A stretch of 64,000 bases of DNA from Macrostomum hystrix. Taxonomy: Eukaryota > Platyhelminthes > Macrostomidae. This document shows positions 51,954 to 62,514 of the stretch, piece by piece. The DNA lies in contig CATNEN010000038.1 in assembly GCA_950097015.1 (NCBI GenBank), positions 20,806,001-20,870,000 on the forward strand, in the 5' to 3' direction. The notes under the pieces were generated by a model. That model did not search any database and was not told the origin of the DNA. It saw nothing but the letters and a program-made list of their open reading frames with translations. The position numbers and the translations under genes are program-made. Every line of letters begins with the position of its first letter. The stretch's first letter is position 1.

Positions 51954-52567
51954 TCTGGGATCTGGGATCGGGATCTGGGATCGGGATCTGGGATCGGGAT
52001 CTGGGATCGGGATCTGGGATCGGGATCTGGGATCGGGATCTGGGATCGGGATCTGGGATCGGGATCTGGGATCGGGATCTGGGATCGGGATCTGGGATCG
52101 GGATCTGGGATCGGGATCTGGGATCGGGATCTGGGATCGGGATCTGGGATCGGGATCTGGGATCGGGATCTGGGATCGGGATCTGGGATCGGGATCTGGG
52201 ATCGGGATCTGGGATCGGGATCTGGGATCGGGATCTGGGATCGGGATCTGGGATCGGGATCTGGGATCGGGATCTGGGATCGGGATCTGGGATCGGGATC
52301 TGGGATCGGGATCTGGGATCGGGATCTGGGATCGGGATCTGGGATCGGGATCTGGGATCGGGATCTGGGATCGGGATCTGGGATCGGGATCTGGGATCGG
52401 GATCTGGGATCGGGATCTGGGATCGGGATCTGGGATCGGGATCTGGGATCGGGATCTGGGATCGGGATCTGGGATCGGGATCTGGGATCGGGATCTGGGA
52501 TCGGGATCTGGGATCGGGATCTGGGATCGGGATCTGGGATCGGGATCTGGGATCGGGATCTGGGATC
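51954..52567 (+). repeat. 13-bp G-rich array, near perfect
   Basis: About 47 head-to-tail copies of GATCTGGGATCGG with no mismatch that I could see. GGG runs occur every 6 or 7 bases on the + strand. The minus strand is open in all three frames (for example a 240-residue frame repeating IPDPDPRSRSQ), an expected by-product of a stop-free 13-bp unit. Confidence 0.97.
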
Positions 52568-54438
52568 CTATAATTATCTGCTGGGACGATAATTTTATTG
52601 TGTAAGTTTTCTCTTGCGCACAACGTAAGAGTATGACGTGAACTGTGCAAGTTCTTGAAATGAAAGTCTTTTTTATGTCTTCATCCGCGCGCCAGAAAAT
52701 TATAGTGATGCTCTGTTCCTTCGAATATTTGCCTTTCTGCGTCGTGTCGAGGCTCTAATTTCAGCTAAAAAAATTGTTTTCACCGCCGGTTGAAATAAAC
52801 GATCGTGAGAGTTAGTCTCCGACTAGCCGTGAATTTTTCTTTTCTCGGGAACTCTATTTATGGGCTCTCAAGTAACGCAGCTTGTTTTACATTCGGTTCG
52901 CTGACTTTTTGTAAGGTTTGAATGCACCTGTCGGAAAAAGCGTGGGAGTATTGCGTAGGCGAATCCCTTGTAGTGCAATGTAACGAGGTGAAGTGCTTCA
53001 GCTAATTTCGCGGAAATAATAGAATCCCCAGAAGCTATTCGATCTATTTTAATGGCTGAGAAACTGGTACACGTGTTCATATCGAATGAACGTGTTCATA
53101 TGCACGCTTAACATTATTTTTTAAGCCGCATTACATCAAAATCTAGTAATTTCAAACATGAGTAGACAAAAACTGACGCGCGGACAATATTCGCTAACTT
53201 TCTATCCTGTAGTGCGGTTTTCTTGGATGTGCGCATTAACTGTAACCTTCCATATTTACACAAAACATTCGCGATGTAATTTTGTAGTAGTGTAGTGTAT
53301 TCGTACTCATGTACGTCCTTTATTTACTATAATTTACTGTATTCGTATTTGTTTTAATGTTTGTTACTTAAATACTGCACGTCATCGCGAACCCTTACTC
53401 TGTACACTGATTGGCTTAGCTTAAATTTAAATACACTCGAGGGTGATTGGCGGCCTTGTAACGGCCGTGCAGCTGGCGTCAAAGTGAGAGCTAAGTCAAA
53501 GTTTACATTTTATTGCGAGTCCACAAGAGTTGAAAACCAGTTCAGTATACTCGAAATTGTTACAATCCTCTAACTTAAAATAGCTGATGTTTCCAGTACA
53601 AAAATGATTTTGCTATTTAAAAAAATAAATTTAATAATTATTAAGAAAATAAATAATATATAAATACAATTTTAAAGTATTATAAAAGCACAGTGAAAAC
53701 TTTGCAGAGTCAATCATTAGAAGTGTAGATCTATCTTAGGTGAAACTTTGGTGAACAAAGATTAAACAATTTTTTTGTTTAATTGCTCTTTAGGTGCTTC
53801 ATTTAAGCCTTATTGCAACAAGTATATACTTTTCAAGTCACATATTATCTCATGAATGAAACATACGCTTATACACTATTCATGTAAATCATAAAACGTG
53901 TACAATCCAAATTTAATTCATGAGCCAATAAAGTCAAATGTACACTTAGATTTCATAAAAAATGAGCTGCATTTTTAGCGCTGCGATTGCTAAAGTGAAC
54001 CCCTGCATATTTTACTTCTATGAAATGACAGTAAAACCAGAGATTATTTCCATGTCTTATAATTAGGGTGGTTTCTTTGTTCGATGCGACCTAATGTAAC
54101 AATGGCAACATCGCGTTGACCAGGCATCTTAAAAATGTAATTGTACTGTAAGTTAAAATAGCGTTTATTACGACAGTTGTCATCGTCATCATTAATTTAT
54201 CGCGATTTAAAATTTAAGGCCGAAAAATCAACAAAATTTTACATTACATAGAGTCCGAATTTTTACTAGCTATCTCGGTAGTCCTAAACTTATTTTGCTC
54301 TTGACTTCTTAAACACAAGCGTCGCTAGAAAAGCTTTAAATAACTTAAACTATCGATTGCAATACTTGTGTCCTTTGTTTACTATTTATTAACACAAAGC
54401 GGCCTTCTGCTAAGGTTTTGTGTAAAAAACTTTGAATA
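52568..54438. other. Unique AT-rich DNA upstream of SURF4
   Basis: No coding homology on either strand. The 3' few hundred bases should contain the SURF4 promoter and 5' UTR, but I see no clear TATA box. Simple AT-rich runs at 53600-53680. Confidence 0.5.
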
Positions 54439-57400
54439 ATGGCATCGAATTCTACATTTAAAAAGTATATGAAAATGGCTGAAGATGTTGCCGATGAGGT
54501 AATTGTTTAGTGCTGATTTATGAAAAATAAAGTATGAAAGTATGAAGCATTTTTGAAAATTCACAAATGTTGTGTCCTAACCCATCTTTTTTGACAATGA
54601 CATTGATACAACTAAAAGCTATATTTTTGAGTTATTATAACTGTCTATGCAACAATGAGATTTGATATTGATAAAAACTGATATAACATATCATCTACCT
54701 ACAATATATAGATTGTATACACGTATTCTTTTTGCTGATGTTCATCAGTTTCTGTATGATTCAGTTTCTAGACAGCATAGTTTTGTTTTCCCACTCTATT
54801 TTTTAGACTTTTGACACCTTTACATGTGCTTCATTACCAATCAATGGGACCCTAACAATCCTTAGACTCCAGAGGCCCACACAAGTATGATTGAATTTAT
54901 GTGGGCCTTTGCTTTTTGCAAGGCCAATTTTTTTTCATTTTTGTCCCATGTATAGAACCAGCTCAACAACCTGTTTGAGATCTAGGAATTCATGGGGTGC
55001 CAAATCTTCCCTGAGTGTCAGTTTGGCAACATCCTGTATTAGTCCAAATGGCTCATATATTATTATCCTCTGTGACTCTTATTTAACTTAGTCACCATAA
55101 CTTGACTTGCTCCTTTATCATTAGGCTCAGAGGCCTATTGGTTTTTAGGGTCCAATTGTGTGGTAAGCATGTGTTAAAATAAATTATTGTGTGAAACCAA
55201 AAACTCCTAAAAAGTCTCCTGATCCCAAAGGGTCACTATTTTTGTAGCTTATTAGCTACAAATCAAGTAGGGGCCTAAGGTTGGTTGGCCTAATATTGAC
55301 TAGTTCAATTGCACAATTTATTTTTTAAGTTGGGCATAAGGGTTTTTGTTTATACAAATAAAGGTAATTAAAATTTATGTATCAAATAACTAAATTAAGT
55401 AACTGCATATTACAATTATTGTTTTACCACAGACAATCAATCTATTTATCTGTGGTACTGAACTGATGTAGTTTTGTTAGTTTGTTAGTTAAATATTATT
55501 AATATTAATATTTATCAAAGTACTTAACTAATAACAAAAAGTGGAAAAATGTCAAGAGAAAACAAAGAATGAAAATCCCAGACAGACTTCTGACAACTGA
55601 CAAATTCTGTATGGCCTTTGCTAAATGATAGTGTCTAAAAAATCACCAAATTAAATATTTTTGAAAGGGAACAAATTGTGTCCTTTAAAAAGACACGTAA
55701 GTCTTCAGTTCATCCAGCTGTTAAATGGTACCAGCATCAGATGGGGTAATTGAGGGTGTTTGTGGTGTCCGCCCAGTCCATGGACTAAAAACCCATATCC
55801 TTCGAATCTGTACAAATTCCTACTCCCCCTGTCCAGGTTCAACGTCGCGGCAAGCACATCTTGCCTACCGCCTCTCGCCTACTGCTATTGAGCACCTATA
55901 TAGAGGACGGGATTCGTATGCTAACCCACTGGACTATGCAGGCGAACTATGTGTCGCGCGAGTGGAATGTATTCGCTTTCATTGGCCATCTATTTGTGCT
56001 GCTAAACATGGCCTGCCAGCTGACTGGTAGCGGCCTTGTGTTGGCCCAAATTCGCGTGCCAATCGCCTGCGCCATCCTAGGCGGCAATACAATCATGCAG
56101 ATCTTGGTCTATAAGATTCTTTTCGAAGACTGGAGCTATCTCATGCGCCTCGTAGCTATCACTGGCGGCCTACTATTGCTTTATGTTGAATCTCAGGGCG
56201 AAGGTCGGGTTGTGTTTGGTGGCCTGCCTTCAATTAGCGAGAATAAGCCAAAGCGTTGGCTACAGCTGTCTGGCCGTCTGCTGCTAGTGCTCATGCTAGT
56301 CAGCCTGTTTAGGTAAGTTCTTTATTTCGAGCAAATTTAAATTGGCTGATACCAGTCACGTGCTTGTCTAACTATGAACGACTACGACTGTTTAGTCACT
56401 TGATCACTGCTAGTTAATTTAATTGGCTGAGGTCAGTCACACGCTTATCGAATTCTAATTGGTTGAGCTTAGTCACGTGATTATGGAAATTTGATTGGCT
56501 GAGGTCAGTCAAGTAGTAATCGAAATCTAATTGGCTGAGGTTGACTTACTTTTTTGACTTAGCGGCAGGGAGCCTCCATGACGGACGCAGCGAGGAGGCG
56601 GCTGATGCCGCCCATATCGCTAACCCCTGGCAGCCAGACAGCCTCCAGCGAGGCGGTGCCGCTCAGGGTGTTCCGTCGGTCGATTCCGCCGCGCGATCTT
56701 CCTCGCCATAGGCTGGGAAGAAATCAGCTCGGCCGGTATCCCGGAGGAAGTGGGCGAGCTGTGGGATGTTCTCGGGCGAGCAGGCTTCGGCAAGAGTCGG
56801 TGCCGGCCCGAGATGTTTTAGCCTAGCCCGGGTGAAGGCCGGGCAGTGGCAGATGAAATGCTCGGCATTTTCACGACCGGAGCAGCAGAAGGGACACGTT
56901 TCCTCAGGCACGTGGCCTTGAAGGTAGCGGTGTCTGGTGAAGCAGCCATGTCCCGAAAGGGCCATAGTGACTGCTCTTAGGTCTCTGCGGTTAAGCCTGA
57001 GTAAGGCCTTACGCAGGTTACTAGAGCGGGTTGGCACCGCAGCCCTGGACTGGCGACAGTTCAGGGTGCTGGACCACCTCCTCAGGTGCTGGGTCTCCAT
57101 CCAGCGGTTGATGCTGGAGTTGACAACAGAGACGGGGATCGGGGACTCCGGGCCCGGGCCCATCAGGGAGCTGGCTGCTCCAGCCTTAGCAAGCTGGTCC
57201 GCCATCTCATTCCCTGTGAACCCGGCATGCCCAGGGATCCACAGCAGCTCCACCTTGTTAGACTGCGCCAACCCATTTAACTGGGTGTTGCAGTCCAAGG
57301 TGGTTCTGGAGCGAGAGGTGCAGCGGCTGAGGGCCTTGAGGGCTGCTTGACTGTCGGAGTGAAAAAAGATCCTCCGACCAGCCAGCTGCCTCTGGCGCAG

Positions 57401-58679
57401 CTCAGCCGCACAGAAGCTGATGGCGAGCACTTCGTTTTGGAAAACGCTAGAGCTCTTGCCACAGTATTGGGAGTGGGTCCAGAGGACCTCACCACCCGAG
57501 GCGACGCACACTCCGAATCCCGATTTACCGTTCATCAGAGAGCCGTCAGTGTAACAGTGGACTGCCGGGTCATCCCAGCAGTCCTTTACCTCATTACGAG
57601 GGGAGATGCTGACTTTGTACCTGTGGCTCCGGAGTAAAGTGGCCGGGGCCCCGTCCGAAAGGATGGTGAGCCCTCCGCACTCGCCCAGAGTTTTCAGGCA
57701 GAGGTCAGAGTGAGGCAGAAGGGAGCGCTTCGAGAAGGCTCGCGAATTCTGGAAGGAGACACCCGCATCGAGGAGACGACGGGTGGACTTTGCTGCTTCC
57801 CCCTTGACGAAAATGTCAATGGGTGTAGCGTTGAGGAAAGCATTCATGCCTTCCAAGGGAGTGGAGGGTGGGGCGCCCAGCGTCATACGACAGGCTCTGC
57901 CCTGCACCCTAATTGGCTGAGGTTAGTCACGTGCTTATCGAAATCTAATTGGCTAAGGTCAGTCACGTGCTTATCGAAATCTATTTGGCTGAGGTCAGTC
58001 TCGTGTTTATAGAAATCTATTTGGCTGAGATCAGTCACGTGCTTATCGAAATCTAATTGGCTAAGGTCAGTCACGTGCTTATCGAAATCTATTTGGCTGA
58101 GGTCAGTCACGTGCTTATCGAAATCTATTTGGCTGAGATCAGTCTCGTGTTTATAGAAATCTATTTGGCTGAGGTCAGTCACGTGCTTATAGAAATCTAT
58201 TTGGCTGAGATCAGTCACGTGCTTATAGAAATCTATTTGGCTGAGATCAGTCACGTTTTTATCGAAGTCTATTTGACTGAGATTAGTAACCCTTAAATTC
58301 CGAAAGTTATTAAAGGGGTTCGCCACAGTCTTCTAAAAATAGAAAAAATCGGCGGGATTTCGATGTGAGATACTCTACTAATTGCAGATTCAACGAAGGC
58401 CTTGACATCCTTGTGTCGCTGACGTCCCTGGTCGCCGCCGCCCTAATCGCCATCGGTTTCAAGACTCGCCCCGTAGCTCTAGCCGCCGCCCTGCTTCTAT
58501 TCGTCTTGAACCTGTTCACTCATCCGTTCTGGTCATTCAATGAGAAGCACATGGAGATGCTGCGCGATTTCGTTAAATACGACTTCTTCCAGACTCTGTC
58601 GGCTGTCGGCGGCCTCCTGATGATTGTGGCTGTCGGACCCGGCGATGTCAGCTTGGACCAGCGCAAGAAGGATTGGTAG
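54439..58679 (+). CDS. SURF4: SURF4, early secretory pathway cargo receptor (three coding exons)
   Basis: Coding exons 54439-54498, 55837-56312 and 58388-58679 join in frame to 275 residues (human SURF4 has 269). SURF4 (Erv29p in yeast) is a multi-pass membrane protein that loads soluble cargo into COPII vesicles at the ER. Exon 1 gives MASNSTFKKYMKMAEDVADE (human ends AEDFADQ) and its donor is GATGAG|GTAATT. Exon 2 starts VQRRGKHILPTASRLLLLST, with YIEDGIRM (human FLEDGIRM), QLTGSGLVLAQ and LMRLVAITGGLLLLYVESQ (human [20 protein letters not shown]). Exon 3 has LIAIGFKTRPVALA, LKYDFFQT-type VKYDFFQTLSAVGGLLMIVA and ends KKDW. KKDW fits the KKxx COPI retrieval signal, as human KKEW does. Several hydrophobic helices are evident in exons 2 and 3. 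Intron 2 carries an array and a retroelement. Confidence 0.96.
54499..55836 (+). other. SURF4 intron 1
   Basis: Donor GATGAG|GTAATT, acceptor CTGTCCAG at 55836, phase 0. AT-rich and unique apart from the headless SINE B copy at 55668-55795. It is one of the longer introns in the window without a tandem array. Confidence 0.85.
55668..55795 (+). mobile_element. SINE family B, copy 6 (headless)
   Basis: Forward body fragment in SURF4 intron 1: GGAACAAATTGTGTCC, CAGTTCATCCAGCTGTTAAA, CCAGCATCAGATGGGGTAAT and CAGTCCATGGACT, colinear with the complement of copies 1 and 2. The tRNA-like head is missing. It ends about 40 bp before the exon at 55837. Confidence 0.65.
56335..56545 (+). repeat. 36-bp minisatellite in SURF4 intron 2, left part
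   Basis: Diverged copies with core TTGGCTGAGGTCAGTCACGT and GCTTATCGAAATCTAA. The array continues after the retroelement at 57907. Two copies here hold CACGTG. Confidence 0.88.
56546..57906 (-). mobile_element. 5'-truncated non-LTR retrotransposon inside the SURF4 array
   Basis: On the minus strand one intact frame (57907-56663, about 414 residues) starts abruptly in the region that follows a reverse transcriptase (CRMTLGAPPSTPLEGM, PIDIFVKGEAAKSTRRL). It then contains a complete RNase H domain with D121 (YTDGS), E159, D185 (HSDSQAAL), H227 (IPGHAGFTGNE) and D237. A C-terminal Cys/His cluster (CPFCC, HFICHC, about 338-355) is of the type found at the end of many RNase H-bearing non-LTR elements. 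The reverse transcriptase is missing through 5' truncation. The 16-base CTAATTGGCTGAGGTT flank occurs on both sides, fitting a target duplication or simply the host repeat. Clade not determined. Confidence 0.85.
57907..58290 (+). repeat. 36-bp minisatellite in SURF4 intron 2, right part
   Basis: About 10 copies of TTGGCTGAGGTCAGTCACGT plus GCTTATCGAAATCTAT. Seven contain the E-box CACGTG. It resumes exactly at the retroelement boundary and ends about 100 bp before the exon at 58388. Confidence 0.93.
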
Positions 58680-58820
58680 GTTTAGGTCCATGAGCGAACT
58701 TTTGTGCCCTGCAGATATGCGAGATATTTTCGCGTTTTTTAATGTACAATCTGCTTTAAATTGGTGCCAAGTAAGATCAATCTAACAAAGTAAGAAATTT
58801 AATTTTATTTAGTCTCTAAA

Positions 58821-58826
58821 AATAAA
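58821..58826 (+). promoter_or_regulatory. Candidate SURF4 polyadenylation signal
   Basis: AATAAA 142 bp after the SURF4 stop codon, in AT-rich sequence. Position is plausible; no transcript support. The remaining DNA up to 59458 is AT-rich and shows no further feature. Confidence 0.4.
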
Positions 58827-59458
58827 TAACTCAATGCTAAGGTTCTCCTTATCGTCATAAATTAAATTCAGAAGATAAGCAATAGCAAATTTGTTAGAAT
58901 AGTTTTTTTGGCACGAATTCAAAATTTTAGTTTACTTTTAATGACGTAAAAGTAATATAAAAGCCAAAGGTATCGGCTGGCTTTCAATATTATCTAAAAT
59001 TGCGCACGAGCTAGTAAACTAATTGATTGACATCTATGATTGATTGATTGTTGAGATTATTTGTTTGTTTGTTTATTATCTGTCGCCTCACTATATTTGC
59101 GCTGCTTGTCATTTTAGAATAATTTCATATTTTAACACTGCACATTTTTTCGAAAAAACGTTTAGACGAGGTTCTTATTGACGAACATAACTAGGTTAAT
59201 CTACGTTTGTTCAAATAACGAACAACATATTAAACTTAAACAATAACCAGTTTAAAAATAAAATCAAATAATTACAACTTAATTGCTTCACACTTTAGAT
59301 TGGAGCATTCGATTGTTAAGAACTTCACTCACTATGCTTATCGTCTTATCTGATAGGATGTATTTCCGTTCTAGCAGGTACTTTTAAGTTTTTTTGTCGA
59401 CGCCAATGCTACCGTTTTTAACATGTCTGGCTTATCATCTGCGCGATAATTATATTTT

Positions 59459-59850
59459 GGTCCTTTAGGTCCTTAATCCTTTAGGTCCTTGGTCCTTTAG
59501 GTCCTTGGTCCTTGGTCCTTTAGGTCCTTGGTCCTTTAGGTCCTTGGTCCTTTAGGTCCTTGGTCCTTTAGGTCCTTGGTCCTTTAGGTCCTTGGTCCTT
59601 TTGGTCCTTTAGGTCCTTGGTCCTTTAGGTCCTTGGTCCTTTAGGTCCTTGGTCCTTTAGGTCCTTGGTCCTTTAGGTCCTTGGTCCTTTAGGTCCTTGG
59701 TCCTTTAGGTCCTTGGTCCTTTAGGTCCTTGGTCCTTTAGGTCCTTGGTCCTTTAGGTCCTTGGTCCTTTAGGTCCTTGGTCCTTTAGGTCCTTGGTCCT
59801 TTAGGTCCTTGGTCCTTTAGGTCCTTGGTCCTTTAGGTCCTTGGTCCTTT
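59459..59850 (+). repeat. 16-bp intergenic minisatellite
   Basis: About 24 copies of TCCTTTAGGTCCTTGG, almost perfect, with minor slippage (a double TCCTTGG near 59510). 59851-60454 is unique AT-rich DNA with no feature seen. Confidence 0.96.
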
Positions 59851-60454
59851 TATACAGATCAAAATTCTAAAATAGCTCCTATTTATAGTATTTTTACGCA
59901 AGTATGTCTGCCATTTCTCATGCTATTAATTAGTTCTTTTCATTTATATTTTATCTCTTTTCTCTTTATTAAATTTGATATATTGTTTAGCGAATTATTA
60001 TCTATGCTTTGTTCTTCGTGTGACATTATGTTTATTTCCTAAGGATCAAACGTTATAAATTTTTATAGTGCAGTCCTACGAAAACAAGTAAATATGGAGT
60101 GACATTAACCACCATTATAGAAAACTAGTCCAATTTTAAGTTCGTTCTATACTTTATAAGTTTATCCTCCTGCAGCTGCTTTTCTCCTGAAAATTATCAC
60201 TCCATGATTCAATCAGACACAATATAAGGTCCTTTTTCATGAGAATTGAGAAACAATCCGTTTTGTATATTTCGAGGCTAGTTTTTATATAATGATGCGT
60301 CATGACTTTAATAAGTGTTACTTAGTATTATTAAATACAGTACGTTGCTGTTTTTGCAGTCTCTATTAGCACATTTATAAAAAGCAATGTTAGCACCATT
60401 GTTTCTAAAAGACGAATTTATCTTTCTATGTTCATTGCCCTCTATTAGTGCTTA

Positions 60455-61165
60455 GTATTATCCGACCAACACCCTCAACCACAGAGGATGTGTTATCAGA
60501 CCAACACCCTCAACCACAGTGGAGGTGTTATCCGACCAACCCCTCAACCACAGTGGAAGTGTTATCAGGCCAACCCCTCAACCACAGTGGAGGTGTTATC
60601 AGACCAACCCCTCAACCACAGTGGAAGTGTTATCAGGCCAATCCCTCAACCACAGTGGAGGTGTTATCAGACCAACACCATCAACCACAGTAAAGGTGTT
60701 ATCCGACCAACACCCTCAACCACAGAGGGGGTGTTATCCGACCAACACCCTCAACCACAGTGGAGGTGTTATCCGACCAACACCCTCAACCACAGTGGAG
60801 GTGTTATCCGACCAACACCCTCAACCACAGTGGAGGTGTTATCCGACCAACACCCTCAACCACAGAGGGGGTGTTATCCGACCAACACCCTCAACCACAG
60901 TGGAGGTGTTATCCGACCAACACCCTCAACCACAGAGGAGGTGTTATCCGACCAACTCCCTCAACCACAGTGGAGGTGTTATCAGACCAACACCCTCAAC
61001 CACAGTGGAGGTGTTATCAGACCAATCCCTCAACCACAGTGGAGGTGTTATCCGACCAACACCCTCAACCACAGTGGAGGTGTTATCCGACCAACACCCT
61101 TAACCACAGTGGAGGTGTTATCCGACCAACACCCTCAACCACAGTGGGGGTGTTATCAGACCAGC
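60455..61165 (+). repeat. 35-bp intergenic minisatellite
   Basis: About 20 copies with core AACCACAGTGGAGGTGTTAT and CCGACCAACACCCTC; shorter 33-bp forms lack two bases in ACACCC. Three + strand frames are open through the array because the unit has no stop in any phase; I reject them as genes. Confidence 0.95.
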
Positions 61166-62077
61166 AATCTCAATCACAACCTCAACCTTCAACCGCAGTG
61201 GTGTTAGCCATATTTAGTGGTTAAAAAAGCACAATACTCTAAATTAGGGCCAAAGCAAACACGAAAGATTCAAGAGCCAATTATAAAATAATATTGAAAT
61301 TAATCAGACGGGCGTACTTTACTTCTGTTAACTTTAGTGTGTTTCAGATTTCAGTGTGACCCCTGTGCTTTTTCTCTCTCCCTTTTCGACGGAATATTTT
61401 GTCCATTATTTTTAAACAAAAAAATTATTTATACGAGAGTATATCCATCTATATATGTCTGCCACATAGCTTTGCTATAACTGTGTGTCTGTCTGTCTAT
61501 TTTCTCTTTCTAACTCTTGTTTGCCGGCAAAGCTTCTTCCGTTGTATTTTTGTAAGTTTTTGTGTGTTTATTTACTCGTATATCTAGTTTCACTATACTC
61601 AACTCAATACTGTCGGTTGTTGTTGCTGTCTGTGTTGTTTCTTTTGTTCTGTTTTCAAAGCGCAAATCAAAATATATAAATTGAAGAAAAGTAAAAATCA
61701 AAAGTTGTTTTGTCCAATTTTTCAGTTCGTTGGACCAAATTGGAAGATTACTACAAACATTTTGAATTGTGTCAATTGCTTACTTTTTTTCATCTACAAT
61801 TAAACGTGCAAAAATTAAATTTCTTTTAATTAATGCTATAAAGTGCACACAGGCGAACCCTTCTTCCTTCAGAAAAGCTGCAGGCGTGACTTGGTCAAAT
61901 TTTCTCTTCCAACGGTGCAAATTTTTGCTGCCTTATCATTTGCATTGCTCTTTGTACAGCATTTTCGACACAGACTACTATTTTGGATATAAGCAGTATG
62001 CAATGTATTTCGTTTGTTTTATAATGTGATTTCTGTCGTTTAGAGAGTTCATTTCTTAAAATATATCTTCCCTGTTA
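61166..62077. other. Unique AT-rich intergenic DNA
   Basis: No gene or RNA recognised. A few short T-rich open frames encode hydrophobic low-complexity peptides, which is what T-rich DNA gives by chance. Confidence 0.5.
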
Positions 62078-62400
62078 GATGGGGTGAGTGGCGAGTGGTA
62101 AAGGCCTTTGCCTCTCGTACCAAGGTCCTGAGTTCGATTCCGCGACGAGGACACAATTGGGGCGCAGCCGCGGAGAGAAGGCTTGGGCGCTTGTGCTATT
62201 TACGCCTTTGAGGGCCAACCTCTAAGACACAAAGAAAAAGTCAGGGCAGATGTACACACCTGTATTCGTAGGAGTCCGCGAAAAAGGCAGAACTGCCTCC
62301 GCGCTGGCTGCGGGTCTAGTGTCACCACTAGTGTAGTGATGTGCCATTGCCCACAGCCCTCTTGCAGTAGTTAGTACTACATGTATTAATAATATATATA
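62078..62400 (+). mobile_element. SINE family A, copy 4
   Basis: Near full-length intergenic copy. Head has AGTGGTAAAGGCCTTTGCC and GAGTTCGATTCCGCGACGA. The body has GGGGCGCAGCCGCGGAGAGA, TTTGAGGGCCAACCTC, GCAGATGTACACACCTG, CTGGCTGCGGGTCTAGTG and GATGTGCCATTGCC. An AT-rich tail follows. No clear target-site duplication seen. Confidence 0.75.
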
Positions 62401-62514
62401 TTTAATATAAAAAATATTAAATATGTAGTCCTAACCTTCCAGATAGCTTTGTGTTTCGGATCATATTCGAAACTTGCTAAAAATCCATGCATTTGTTAGA
62501 ATATTTTCTTAGAA

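Noticed and set aside
51928-52650. Minus-strand 240-residue frame of IPDPDPRSRSQ repeats
   Set aside because: By-product of a stop-free 13-bp unit; all three minus frames read the same peptide. Only a short non-repetitive N-terminus and no homology.
56578-57350. Plus-strand open frames across the retroelement
   Set aside because: They overlap the minus-strand RNase H frame with its full catalytic set and have no recognisable domain.
60448-61224. Open frames up to 239 residues of NHSGGVIRPTPSTT type
   Set aside because: Three overlapping frames in one 35-bp array, with no start context and no non-repetitive domain.
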